64,000 nt of DNA from Petrosia ficiformis (lineage: Eukaryota; Porifera; Demospongiae; Haplosclerida; Petrosiidae), in contig OX345636.1 of assembly GCA_947044365.1 (NCBI GenBank), forward strand, positions 60,391,537-60,455,536. Direction: 5' to 3'. The notes under the pieces were generated by a model. That model saw only the letters and a program-made list of their open reading frames with translations. It made no database searches and was not told where the DNA came from. The first letter of the stretch is position 1; the number at the start of each line of letters is the position of its first letter. Both the position numbers and the translations under genes were made by a program. Of the stretch, positions 21,281 to 33,182 are shown one piece after another.

Positions 21281-21520
21281 ACTTTACTTGAGCATTTTAA
21301 TTCACAATGCCCTCAAGATAAGCATGTGATGACTTCATAATTATGTACTATAGTGTATACTTTAATGTCACATAGTTACACTGTAACTCAATAATGAAAC
21401 AATGATTGAAATTTGACATAATTTATACCAAAAAGAATGAGAAGGATAATTATATGAAAATGGTGCCGGTAAAAAGATTGCTAGTCATTCTAAACTAAAG
21501 TTATGAACATTTTTCCAAGA
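21281..21520 (+). repeat. Dispersed repeat, second copy at 24366
   Basis: Sequence from ttcacaatgccctcaa through aatgaac is a diverged direct copy of 24366-24620 (shared: ctgtaactcaataatgaa, gaaggataattatat, aaaatggtgc). A shorter relative lies near 45480-45560. Confidence 0.7.
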
Positions 21521-21949
21521 TAATGAACGTCAATGACCTTTATTTGCAAATGGCCTTCACTGTTGCTATATATAACAAGATTCCCTTCACAAAATTAATT
21601 TTTGAAACTCCATCTTTATCACAATTTAGGGTAATTTATGAAGAAGTGTATGTTAAACGTATTCATAGTTTGAAGGACGTATCACTCAGTGAAGTTATTC
21701 ATAGTAAATCTAAAGAAGAAGTACAAGTGAGATACTCAAATCTAAAAGAATTCAAAGCATTTGCTAAACATCTCAAGATCATGAATGATTCAAGAGTGAG
21801 TTAATATAAGTACTTAGGATTATGCAGGGCATTTGTGGGGATGAGCCTACGTTACTTAATGGAATAGGAAGTGTGTCCAAGTTAGAAAGACTGTTAATGC
21901 ACAGATCATACATTGAAGAGCCTATAGCACTACATGTGGCGTAATCATA

Positions 21950-23762
21950 GTGTACTGTACTGCACCATGTGGAGACAGACTCCTAATACATGAGCCTATA
22001 GCACTACTGGTGGTGTATGTTCTATTCAATGGGTGTGCTGTACTGCACCATTTGTAGACTCCTAATACGTTGAAGAGCCTATAGCACTACTGGTGGTATA
22101 TGTAATCATAACCATTCAATGAGTTTGCTGTACTTCACTATGTGTAGACTCCTAATACATTGAAGAGCCTATAGCATACTGGTGGTGTATGTAATCATAA
22201 CCATTCAATGAGTTTGCTGTACTTCACCATGTAGAGACTCCTAATACATTGAAGAGGTTATAGTACTAATGGTGGTGTATGTAATCATAACCATTCAATG
22301 AATTTGCTGTACTTCACTATGTGTAGACTCCTAATACATTGAAGAGCCTATAGCACTACTGATGGTGTATGTAATCATAACTATTCAATGAGTTTGCTGT
22401 ACTTCACTATGTGTAGACTCCTAATACATTGAAGAGTCTATAGCACTACTGGTGGTGTATGTAATCATAACCATTCAATGAGTTTGCTGTACTTCACCAT
22501 GTGTAGACTCCTAATACATTGAAAAGGTTATAGTACTACTGGTGGTGTATGTAATCATAACCATTCAATGAGTTTGCTGTACTTCACCATGTGTAGACTC
22601 CTAATACATTGAAAAGGTTATAGTACTACTGGTGGTGTATGTAATCATAACCATTCAATGAGTTTGCTGTACTTCACCATGTGTAGACTCCTAATACATT
22701 GAAAAGGTTATAGTACTACTGGTGGTGTATGTAATCATAACCATTCAATGAGTTTGCTGTACTTCACCATGTGTAGACTCCTAATACATTGAAGAGGTTA
22801 TAGTACTACTGGTGGTGTATGTAATCATAACCATTCAATGAGTTTGCTGTACTTCACCATGTAGAGACTCCTAATACATTGAAGAGGTTATAGTACTAAT
22901 GGTGGTGTATGTAATCATAACCATTCAATGAGTGTGCTGTACTTCACTATGTGTAGACTCCGAATACATTGAAGAGCCTATAGCATACTGGTGGTGTATG
23001 TAATCATAACCATTCAATGAGTGTGCTGTACTTCACTATGTGTAGACTCCTAATACATTGAAGAGTCTATAGTACTACTGGTGGTGTATGTAATCATAAC
23101 TATTCAATGAGTGTGCTGTTATTTCACCATGTGGGAACTCCTAATACATTGAAGAGGTTATAGCACTACTGGTGGTGTATGTAATCATAGCTATTCAATG
23201 AGTGTGCTGTACTGCACCATGTGGGAACTCCTAATACATTGAAGAGGTTATAGCACTACTGGTGGTGTATGTAATCATAACTATTCAATGAGTGTGCTGT
23301 ACTTCACTATGTGTAGACTCCTAATACATTGAAGAGCCTATAGCACTACTGGTGGTGTATGTAATCATAACTATTCAATGAGTGTGCTGTATTTCACCAT
23401 GTGGAGACTCCTAATACATTGAAGAGTCTATAGTACTACTGGTGGTGTATGTAATCATAACTATTCAATGAGTGTGCTGTTATTTCACCATGTGTAGACT
23501 CCTAATACATTGAAGAGTCTATAGCACTACTGGTGGTGTATGTAATCATAACTATTCAATGAGTGTGCTGTACTGCACCATGTGGGAACTCCTAATACAT
23601 TGAAGAGGTTATAGCACTACTGGTGGTGTATGTAATCATAGCTATTCAATGAGTGTGCTGTACTGCACCATGTGGGAACTCCTAATACATTGAAGAGGTT
23701 ATAGCACTACTGGTGGTGTATGTAATCATAGCTATTCAATGAGTGTGCTGTATTTCACCATG
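21950..23762 (+). repeat. 90-bp satellite, about 20 copies
   Basis: The unit contains ctcctaatacattgaagag, ctggtggtgtatgtaatcat and attcaatgagtttgctgtac. Period is 90 bp (for example gtgtagactc at 22501, 22591, 22681). Two subfamilies are visible: gaagagcctatagcactac and gaaaaggttatagtactac. It begins 150 bp after the last recognised MGAT1-like exon, where the terminal exon would be expected. Confidence 0.95.
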
Positions 23763-24255
23763 TAATATTATATATATACATGTATATGTACTTCTACCAT
23801 GCCTATAGTAAACTGACCAATCAGATTGCAGTAAATGAGGTTGATAAATTACACTAAAACCTACTGAGAGGTTGATGACAGTTAGACACATTAAGTGTGA
23901 ATTGTAGTTGATCACAGTTTGTTGGAGACAGCTTTTGTTTATTTGGTATGGGATTTGTTCCTTCATGTGGCCTTAGCATTCGCATCCTCGATGTCTCTTG
24001 TATGAAAGTTGGGTGGGCCATGGGGCTGGTCTTGACTGCGCTCGCACTCCTGGAAGAGCCACACCTTATACTGAATGGAGGAGGAGCCGGAAGTCTGCCA
24101 CATGCTAGTAGGAGCTCTTTCTGTTATTTGCGATTGAACTGTTGATCAGTTACTTGTCTAAGGAGTCACAGAAATCCATACTAGGTTAGTGAAATTATGT
24201 ATACTGTTGCCACGTGCAAAGATTTGCTTAGTTACTACATTTCATGGTAGAAGAC
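23763..24255. other. Non-coding; part of a dispersed repeat
   Basis: 24130-24245 resembles 45800-45920 (gttgatcagtt, atactaggttagtgaaa, gcaaa-attgctta). An open frame at 23948-24145 has no recognised family. Confidence 0.4.
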
Positions 24256-24357
24256 GGTTATACACCTCGGTACGGTTTCTACTGGATTTATCAAACCTCA
24301 TGCCTTCGGCCCTCGGTTTGATAAATCCAGTAGAAACCTTTACCTCGGTGTATAACC
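24256..24357. repeat. Foldback, near-perfect ~43-bp arms
   Basis: ggttatacacctcgg and tttctactggatttatcaaa (left) are mirrored by tttgataaatccagtagaaa and ctcggtgtataacc (right), with a short loop around catgccttcggc. Confidence 0.9.
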
Positions 24358-25066
24358 TATACTTATACTATAGTCTGTTCACATTCACAATGTCCTCAAT
24401 ATTATGATGTGATGACTTTATATGTAATAAAATTAGTTTAATGTCATAAGGTTAATACATGATTATACTGTAACTCAATAATGAAGCAGTGGATTGAAAT
24501 TTGACATACACAAAAAAGAACAGGAAGGATAATTATATTAAAATGGTGCAGATAAAAGGATTATTGGACATATTCCAATTAAAAGTTATCAACATTTTAT
24601 CTGAGGCCATGGGGAACATGAATGGACCTTTAGATAAGTATAATCTAAGCACCAGGTAAAACACACTGGGTTATATACATTTATCAGACCTGCCAAGTCT
24701 CATGCATTTGTGTTCCTTCTCGCACTCTTAGTCTTTGGACTTATCAAAAATGCTTCTTTCTCACACAATCTGACATTCTTAAATTTAACTTTTAAACAAT
24801 CCAACTTCCTTTTCCAAATACTAAAATACAGCCATTAGCCACGCCTTGAAATATTAATTAAAGAGCTTCTTTTGTAATTACAATTTCAAGGTGTGACCAT
24901 ACGTACCTCAAAATGGATGCATCGATCAACAGCACCAAAAAATAACTCAACTGTTTTTCTTAAATCAATGTTAAAATTAATACTTGTACTTCTTGTAACA
25001 ATAAATGTTCATTAGAAAACCAGTTGTTTCAGCATTATGCAGATGTTATCTCTGAGATAATATATG

Positions 25067-25312
25067 TGTAACAATGTAGTAATATGGTTCTTCTCCTCGA
25101 TACCCTACTTGCAGCAGACGTATTATTAAAGGAGGGGGAGCATTGTAACAATGTAGTAATATGGTTCTCTTCTCCTCGATACCCTACAGCAGACGTACTA
25201 TTAAAGGAGGGGGAGCATTGTAACAATGTAGTAATATAGTTCTCTTCTCCTCGATACCCTACTTGCAGCAGACGTATTATCAAAGGAGGGGGAGCATTGT
25301 AACAATGTAGTA
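25067..25312 (+). repeat. ~77-bp tandem repeat, three copies plus partial
   Basis: Units start gtaacaatgtagtaatat at about 25067, 25145, 25219 and 25297 and contain ctcctcgataccctac and aaaggagggggagcatt. Confidence 0.9.
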
Positions 25313-25566
25313 ATATGTACAGTAACTATTGTTTGTATAGTATAGTTGTCTCTCTTTTGACAATCTCTATTGTAATCATGTTTTAATTACATGTCTGATG
25401 TTATTGTTCTGTGACACCAATTTATGTTCTGTGTACTGCTATAAATACTGTTACACTATCCATTGAGCTGATGTGGTTTTTCTGCAATTTTTAACTTTGA
25501 GAATGATTGCTTTCAGAATATCCTGTTCTGAATTAAATACATTGTTTTTGTAATTATTAACAACAT

Positions 25567-28500
25567 TTTGCTAATTTTTTTTTTCTTGTGTTAGACTTTC
25601 AGAACTAAAAGTATACTTCTGTCAAGAACTATTTTCAAGGGTAGCTAAGACTTGAAGAGAGAGTGGGTGGTATGACAGTAAACAGTAATTGTTGCACATA
25701 CCCACCAATAATCCTTTTGCATGTATACTGTATGAGGTAAAGAATTATATTATTACTTGTATGATGTTACTTCCAGTTGCTCTCTTAAGGACGGAAGAAT
25801 TTGCTAAATTAGCTCTACTATATTATTCTATTTATCAGAATGTAGTGAAAAACTAGAACCCCTTATTGAGTGTTTATATGATGTGGTGAGGATAAACAAA
25901 GACTCAATAGAGTCCATCCTTGGCATGTTGTATATACTTACTCAACACTTCATAAAATTATATATTAATAATATAAATGGATGAAACTGCCATGTGTGTT
26001 CAATACCTATACTGATCTTCAAAACCACAAACCCTATGAATGTGTTAGCTGGTGTATTTGTGTAATTTGAGGTGCTGAGTTCAAACCTTTCAGAATTTTC
26101 AATTCCAAGTAGCCATTTTGTAGTTAGAATCAATTCTCTTCGTTTTAATCCAATTGACCTTTAGGGGTGAATCATTTTTTCAATACAGTGAAATTTAATT
26201 ACACAACACTTTTAACATGTCCTCACACATTCAATATGTATATATATACAGGGGAGCACGTATATAGGAATACCTGTTGTGTAACCCTTTCTTTACAGAT
26301 AAAATAATTTCAATTCAATTTAATACATGACAGAATTAGCTTTATATTACATCATACAAGAAAGTGTAATGAATGTAAAAATCACTAGAAGTATAATTAT
26401 TACTGACAGGTTAATTATATTCAGAACTCAATCTGCAACATTATGAAATATTGGCATTTTGATGGGAATTGATACACAAACAACTTGAGAGAATGTAGTA
26501 AACTTCAATTCAGTTTCTAAGGAAACTGCAGCCTTACATAAAATATGGTTTATTGGTAAGAAGCACCAATCCTTAACATGAATAAATTGAAAACCATAAA
26601 CTACTATATCTGTGTACTTTTAGGTGTTCAGTTTCATATGTTTTTACCATCTCATCTCATAGTTAATTCACCATAGTGAAATGGGAATGTACTGATACAC
26701 TAAAATTCTATGTAGACATGTTTATTGGGTGTATGTGTACATATTGTGACCATTTTAAATTATCATATCTCAAATACCCATTAGACCCCTAAAGATCAAT
26801 TGAACTAAAACTAAGATAAATGACGGTAACTAGAAAAGGCTACTCGTAACTGAAATATTCCCTTAAAGTACCAACTAAGACATTCATATGATTTGTGGTT
26901 TTCAATTTCATTTTGTTGAATTCAAACAGAAAAAAAATCAACTTTCAGAGCGAGTGTTTTCACCCATCTCATAGTTAATTCAATATTGTGAAATGGGAAT
27001 GTAGTGATACACTAAAATTCTATGTAGACATGCTTATTGGGTGTATGAGTACATAATTATTTTGACCCTTTTTAAGTTATCATATCTATCAAATAACCAT
27101 TAGACCCCTAAAGGTCAGTTAGATCAAAACAAAGATAAATGACTGTAACTAGAAAATGCCTACTCGTAATTGAAAATATGAACTCACCACCTAAAAGTAC
27201 ACAAATTACACCAACTAACACATTCATAGGGATTTGGTTTTTAATTCAACTAAATATTATTTGTAGACATGTTTATTGAGTGTATGTGTACATATTTTGA
27301 CCCTTTTTAAGTTATCATATCTATCAAATAATCATTAGACCCCTAAAGGTCAAATGATCGACTTCAACTAGAAAACGCTACTTGTAATTGAAACATTCCA
27401 AAAGATATGAACTCAGCACCTAAAAGTACACTAATACAACAACTAACACATTCATAGGGTTTGTGCTTTTCATGTTAAAGTCATACATACTCCATTATAC
27501 ACACTGTAATGATTAAATGACAATTACAAAATCTGACGATATAGCAACCTACCAAATATTCTATGTAGACATGTTTATTGAGTGTATGTATACATAATTT
27601 GACCATTATGCCCCTAAAGGTTAATTGGAAGAGAATTGATTGTAACTACAAAATGGCTGCTCATATTTGAAAAATTCCAAAAGGTTTGAACTCAGAAAAA
27701 CACTATTACAGTATTTTATTTAATTTCAACACACTTTTAAATGTGCTTTGTACTACTTTCAAGTTTAAGGGTCATTTTCACGGTAGAGTCATCGCATTGA
27801 TTTTATTGGGACGAGCCTGAGCGAGCCCCACACTTATCAGTACAGTCAGCTAGAAAGTTTACACTGTATGTACATGTATAATAATATTATATATTGCAAA
27901 TATTATTTTTGTTTGTACAGTACATATTCTGTAAATATCTTAATGTTCAAATTGAAAAATTTCAAATTTAAATTTTCTAAAGCCACATGCTTGATAGCTA
28001 TGAATTGAGGAAAAGAAGAGATAGGGACAGAGCTAAATGAGCTCTAGAGACCAAAGAGGAGAGAGAAACAAGACTGTCTAAAAGAGAAAAAGCTTCATTT
28101 GTCTAAAGTAGATTGAAGTTTCAAGAATAAAGATCATTCTAGCTGAGATCTTTTCCAGCCAATAAAATGTTTAACATTGGGATTATTCCTACTTTATTTA
28201 ACAGGTAATACCTCTAAAACCAACCCATGAACTGTTGCATTTTGCTCTTATTCCATCTCAAACACACTAAATGCTTGCTTTTATTCTATGTCCAAAATTT
28301 GGTTATTCGATACCTTCTCAGGTTCACCTCGCAATGAATGCATGGATGCAAACATTCTCCAGTATATAAATATATAGGTGTTGAGTAAGTATATACAACA
28401 TGCCAAGGATGGACTCTATTGAGTCTTTGTTTATCCTCATCACATCATATAAACACTCATCACAAGACAATAAAGTACTTGGGTTCTAGTTTTTCACTAC

Positions 28501-28766
28501 ATTCTGATAAATAAAATAATATCGCAGAGTGTCCGTCCTTAAGTTTGTAAGAAGAGATGTCACACAGTAGTAATGTAATTCACTAGCTCATATGTAGTAT
28601 ACATGGAAAAGGACTATTGGTGGGTACGTTGAACAAAAACTTGTTTCCTTTCATACCACCCACTCTGTCTTCAAGTCTTATAAAGCTAACCTTAGAAAAT
28701 AGTTCTTTAACAGAAGTATACTTCTAGTTCTGAAAATCTAACCTTAAAAAAATTAAAATAGCAAAT
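25567..28766. mobile_element. 3.2-kb element with ~400-bp terminal inverted repeats
   Basis: The left arm (25567-25958) and right arm (28372-28766) are reverse complements with moderate divergence; shared blocks include ccttggcatgttgtatatac, gactcaatagagtccatcc, acccaccaataatcc and gtatacttctgt. The outer ends are tttgctaattttt and its counterpart aaaatagcaaa. The 2.4-kb interior holds four diverged ~290-bp repeats (near 26650, 26960, 27240, 27550) with attagacccctaaaggtca and ctatgtagacatgtttattg. No transposase is encoded, so it is a non-autonomous element or a large inverted duplication. No target duplication was found. Confidence 0.7.
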
Positions 28767-28781
28767 TATTTTAATGATTTT

Positions 28782-29000
28782 TATGGCCCGTAGGGCCATC
28801 CGCTTTCCACGGGGTTTAATGTGTATATATATATATTCTTGTGTCACTTGCGCGACTGTGCGTTGTATACGTAGTTAAGGAAGTTGCGTCATTCCCGGGG
28901 GCTCGGTCAATTAATGGTCGTGGCGCGTAAAAGAACGCGCGTTTGAGCTACAAACCAGCCAGGAAAGGATGTAAAACTGCTTATGTAGCAGAGAAACAGT
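28782..29000 (+). repeat. Dispersed CpG-rich repeat, inverted copy at 41237
   Basis: From tttttatggcccgtagggcc through ggcgcgtaaaagaacgcgcg it matches 41237-41455 in reverse orientation, including cattcccgggggctcggtca and acgtagttaaggaagtt. It is much richer in CpG than its surroundings and contains the palindrome ggcccgtagggcc. Confidence 0.8.
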
Positions 29001-29784
29001 ATAGATATTATGCAAGAATCTTTAACAAGTAAGTATGATAAGTTGTTGAGTTTCAGGTCATCATTTAGAACCTTGAAGGAGTACCTCAGTCAGTTCATCA
29101 GACATCTGTGTATTTAGACTGCAATTAGGCTTACACTTACTTCTTCAGGCCCCAGCTTTCGAGTACACAGAAAGGTAGAGACACTAATGCCATCAGCAAT
29201 GCTTAATACATAGTCATCACAAAGCAAATATAGGGATGTTTTTTTCTCTATATACACTTGTTTCAGTCTATATTTAATTTAGAACAGGACATTATGAAAG
29301 TAATTTGCTGTTTTTGTTCAAAAATTTCTATAGCTACCTGCCAAACTACATACAGCTCAATGATAGCAAACATCTTTAAAGTATACTAACAATGGATATT
29401 CTACCTACATGACATCACAGTTAATGACAAATCAACTGGTCAGGGAGATGTAAAAGGATCATGCTGATAGAACAGCATCTCATTAATATTCATACTACAG
29501 GACACACACTACCTATGTTGTAACTTATATGAATATTAACAAGGTGCCATTCTTTGAGCATGATCCGATATAAAAACAAATACATATATTATTATTGCTT
29601 GGATCAGTTATTAGTTTGAAAAGGCGTCACCTTATCGAACTAATCACTCATTTATAACAAGTCAGTATAATAGTAGTAACAACCAAAGAATAATTTCAGC
29701 CACTCTGCTCTACTACGTTAAAGCATCCTTTTCAATCATGCAACATCAGTTCCACAAATCATATTCTATCAGTACATGATAGTC
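29001..29784. other. No recognised feature
   Basis: AT-rich, no repeats or coding segments that I can support. Confidence 0.4.
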
Positions 29785-29786
29785 TC

Positions 29787-29953
29787 GTGAGTCAGACTCC
29801 TCCCCTTTTCGAGTTTGGACAGCGGGGAGGGAGTCTGGTCAATCGAGTTGACTTTTCTGTCCCAGCTAAGGAATTCCTTAACTGGGACTGAAAACTCAAC
29901 TCGACACCTTCCCTGCTGTTGGATCTCAAAAAGGGGAGGAGTCTATCTCCAAC
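29787..29953. repeat. Foldback, ~75-bp imperfect arms, no loop
   Basis: gactcctccccttttcgag (left) matches the reverse complement of aaaaggggaggagtc (right), and ctgtcccagctaaggaattc is mirrored across the central palindrome aaggaattcctt. Shared middle blocks include cgagttgacttttc / gaaaactcaactcg. Confidence 0.85.
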
Positions 29954-30854
29954 ACTAAGTACATGATTGCCTGATCTGAAACCGAGTATGAATCCACACT
30001 GACTCTGCCCAACATACGATGTAGGCATATTTTTCTTCTACTAAATTTGTTGTTGCTTGAGATTTGGCTTCTGTATCTACACAGCAGCACGCCCCAAATG
30101 AAGTGATTCTACAGAAGTTAGAAGTCTCCTCCAGCTACAGTGTAAGTTATAGCTAGCTATTCCCAGCAGGTAAGTCAGTACAAGTGTTCACTTTCTAGAA
30201 AGTTGGGCATCGACCGTCTCCTTCGTCGAGTCTGTCTGCTCACAGTCTTTTATGGAAGTAACATGGTAGTTTAAACTTGGTAGGTACTTAGTAATAAGCC
30301 AGATAATGACGTATGGAGGATTTGAAGCAGTTCTAGGAGAGTATGAGAGTTGCTTGAGTTGCTAAAGGTTATACGCATACATGTATATATAAGCCAGATA
30401 ATGACATGTGCACCGCGTTTAGTTAATTAAGGGGAAGCTGGGCACATACATGTATATATGCGCATCATGCTTAAAGGGTTAATTATACCTTAGTTCTACT
30501 GTCAGTATAGTAAAATAATTACTGTCACACTACTCCGGTGTTGAATTGACAAGTATATCAATTACTGTCAAACTACTGAGTAATTTACTGTACTGTACTG
30601 TAATGAAGCCCATCCAAGAGCTTTATATGTTCTGGATGGCATAATACATGTACAACCAATAAATGTATCAAAAACAGATCTAACTGTATAATTATGCAGG
30701 GAATATCATATAAATTCAAGTTCCATTGCCAGAGGTATTTTGCATTTTTCGGCAGAATTTTTTTGTTGTTGCCACATATGTCATTATTGTAGTATTGCAA
30801 TTATCAGCAATATTATCTCAAATGTTTCAAAAATGGCATCCTTATAATGAGTGA
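29954..30854. other. No recognised gene
   Basis: Contains acatgtatatat words and an imperfect repeat of taagccagataatgac (30296, 30393). Nothing else supported. Confidence 0.4.
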
Positions 30855-31858
30855 AACTAATACAACCAATACATCTAGTACAACCAGTACAACCAATACA
30901 ACAAGTACAACTAGTAAAACCAATACAACTAGTACAACTAGTACAACCAATACAACTAGTACGACTAGTACAACTAGTACAACTAGTACAACCAGTACAA
31001 CTAGTACAACTAGTACAGCCAATACAACCAATACAACTAGTACAACCAGTACAACTAGTATAACTAGTACAACTAGTACAGCCAATAAAACTAGTACAAC
31101 TAGTACAACCAATACAACCAATACAACTAGTACAACCAATGCAACTAGTACAACCAATACAACTAGTACAACCAGTACAACTAGTACAACTAGTACAGCC
31201 AATACAACTAGTACAACTAGTACAGCCAATACAACTAGTACAACTAGTACAGCCAATACAACTAGTACAACTAGTACAACCAATACAACTAGTACAACTA
31301 GTACAACCAATACAACTAGTACGACTAGTACAACTAGTACAACTAGTACAACCAGTACAACTAGTACAACTAGTACAGCCAATACAACCAATACAACTAG
31401 TACAACCAGTACAACTAGTATAACTAGTACAACTAGTACAGCCAATAAAACTAGTACAACTAGTACAACCAATACAACCAATACAACTAGTACAACCAAT
31501 GCAACTAGTACAACCAATACAACTAGTACAACCAGTACAACCAATACAACTAGTACAACCAGTACAACTAGTACAACTAGTACAACTAGTACAGCCAATA
31601 CAACTAGTACAACTAGTACAACTAGTACAGCCAATACAACTAGTACAACTAGTACAACCAATACAACTAGTACAACCAATACAACTAGTACAACCGGTAC
31701 AACTAGTACAACTAGTACAACTAGTACAACTAGTACAGCCAATACAACTAGTACAACTAGTACAACTAGTACAACTAGTACAGCCAATACAACTAGTACA
31801 ACTAGTACAACCAATACAACTAGTACAACCTATACAACCCATACAACCAATACAACTA
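30855..31858. repeat. 9-bp minisatellite with 360-bp higher-order repeat
   Basis: Built of acaactagt, acaaccagt, acaaccaat and acagccaat nonamers, the reverse complement of the TTGTATTAG family. A 360-bp block (about 30947-31140) recurs exactly or nearly so 360 bp later: lines of sequence at 30961, 31021, 31081 and 31141 equal those at 31321, 31381, 31441 and 31501. Both strands stay open for over 300 codons, an artefact of the period. Confidence 0.95.
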
Positions 31859-31915
31859 CTGAAATTAATTAATTGTATTAGAAGTAATTGGCCTTACGAT
31901 ACACTTTACATGTGC

Positions 31916-32215
31916 CTTGTTGATGTACACGTACACACTGTACCTTTAGTACATGTATATGTATATGCATCACACTGTACACTACCATACATTGTTGATG
32001 TACACGTACACACTGTACCTTTAGCACATGTATATATGTACATGTATGTGTATATGCATCACACTGTACACTACCATACATTGTTGATGTACACATACAC
32101 ACTCAGTACATGTATATATGTATATGTTTATGCATCACACTGTACACTACCATACATTGTTGATGTACACGTACACACTGTACCTTTAGCACATGTATAT
32201 ATGTATGTGTATTTG
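31916..32215 (+). repeat. 75-90-bp satellite, left block
   Basis: Four units containing gttgatgtacacgtacacac, tgtacctttagcacatgta and gcatcacactgtacactacc. The same satellite resumes after the transposase-like gene at 33183. Confidence 0.9.
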
Positions 32216-32231
32216 GTATACTTGTCAATAG

Positions 32232-33177
32232 TTCAACAGGCATATCAAGTCCTTCCCAACAATAGAAAGTCACTATGGCAGAGGTAAATCAAGCAAAGTC
32301 AAAATGTACCTTTCATCTCAACTGTCTGTTGCAACAATGCATGAATTATACCTTGAGATGTATGAACCTCAAGAGTACAGCAAGATGAAAAAAGATGGGA
32401 GTGGGAACCCTCAAATAAAGTATGACTTTTATCGTGACTGTTTCAATAGTCATTTCAATCTGTCATTTGGAATCCCCAAAACGGACACTTGTGCAATGTG
32501 TGATGAACTGAATGTGAAGATTAATGATGCCAGTGATCCAACGCAAAAAGAGAGACTCCAAACTGAAAAACAAATCCACATTCATGCAGCTCAAGAATTT
32601 TACACAGAGTTGCGTGCATGTACTGAAATGGCAAGAGAAAGTGAAAACGTTGGCTGTCTTACCTTTGACTTTGAACAGAACTTGCCTCTCCCACATATTC
32701 CTATCAATAATATTTTTTACCTACGTCAACTGTGGGTATATGTGTTTGGAATACATGATTGCAGCAGCAATAATGCCTCTATGTATGTTTGGCCTGAATC
32801 TACTGCCCGTCGTGGCTCAAACGAGGTAACATCATGTCTACACCACTATTTGCGGGATTGGAGCAGTATTGACACACTTTCTTTTTTCAGATTCTTGTCC
32901 AGGACAGAATAAGAACTTCACAGTAATTCAATACCTGTATTCTCTGGTTAAAATGGGGCTATTTCAAAAGATACAACACATCTTTCCTATTCGAGGCCAT
33001 TCATTCCTGCCTTGTGATAGAGATTTTGCCAAGACTGAGTCAAAGAAGAAGAAGGTTGATCGCCTCTACCTTCCAAATGATTGGATCGATGTAATTCGTT
33101 CAGCAAAGAAAGTTAAACCTTTCACAGTTGTACCAGTATCTCAGGGGTTTGTTTCAAGAAATCTGTACCCGGGATGA
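32232..33177 (+). pseudogene. DUF7869-type protein, frameshifted
   Basis: Exon-like block following the acceptor caatag. It starts FNRHIKSFPTIESHYGRGKS, has a Cys pair segment (FGIPKTDTCAMCDEL), a helical YTELRAC region, then LTFDFEQNLPLPHIP, ASMYVWPESTARRGSNEV, CLHHYL, FSDSCPGQNKN and IRGHSFLPCDRDFAKTES. These are the hallmarks of the DUF7869 family, an RNase H-like/DDE-like domain in many transposon-type proteins of animals. The frame shifts by one base in the T-rich stretch near 32870-32890, between DWSSIDT and FSDSCPGQ. The stop at 33175-33177 follows LYPG, shorter than I expect for the family, so the 3' part is probably missing too. No start codon or terminal repeat is assigned. Confidence 0.8.
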
Positions 33178-33182
33178 GGGTT

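Larger units (their letters stand above)
13948..21795 (+). pseudogene. MGAT1: MGAT1-like GlcNAc-transferase I, broken
   Basis: Six exon blocks with GT-AG borders match GT13 GlcNAc-transferase I, the medial-Golgi enzyme that adds the first GlcNAc to Man5 N-glycans: 13948-14086 (KIARHYKWALGQVFD), 15084-15220 ([14 protein letters not shown]), 16548-16638 (LYRTDFFPGLGWML, KWP), 20544-20588 (YWDDWTRLEEQRNGR), 20801-20951 (EISRTQTFGKKAVSHGQ) and 21630-21795 (FKAFAKHLK). The EDD metal/UDP-binding motif is formed across the first junction. Lesions: the reading frame shifts by one base near 15199-15205; an in-frame TGA (16607-16609) stands where LW-x-EL is conserved; the 20951/21630 junction is out of phase by one base. 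The N-terminal and preceding catalytic exons and the last ~30 codons were not found. High conservation of the exons suggests recent decay, assembly error, or an expressed copy with unseen repair such as alternative splicing. POMGNT1 is a less good match. Confidence 0.85.

Noticed and set aside
21950..23762. CRISPR-like array
   Set aside because: The whole 90-bp unit repeats, with no variable spacers, in a eukaryotic context; it is a satellite.
30784..31872. Long open frames of over 300 codons on both strands (CTSCIG and TSTTNT repeats)
   Set aside because: Produced by a nonamer minisatellite; low complexity on both strands.
32820..32890. Intron between NE|gtaaca and ttttttcag in the DUF7869 gene
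   Set aside because: It would remove the conserved SCLHHYL segment and still leave the wrong frame; a one-base shift explains the data better.
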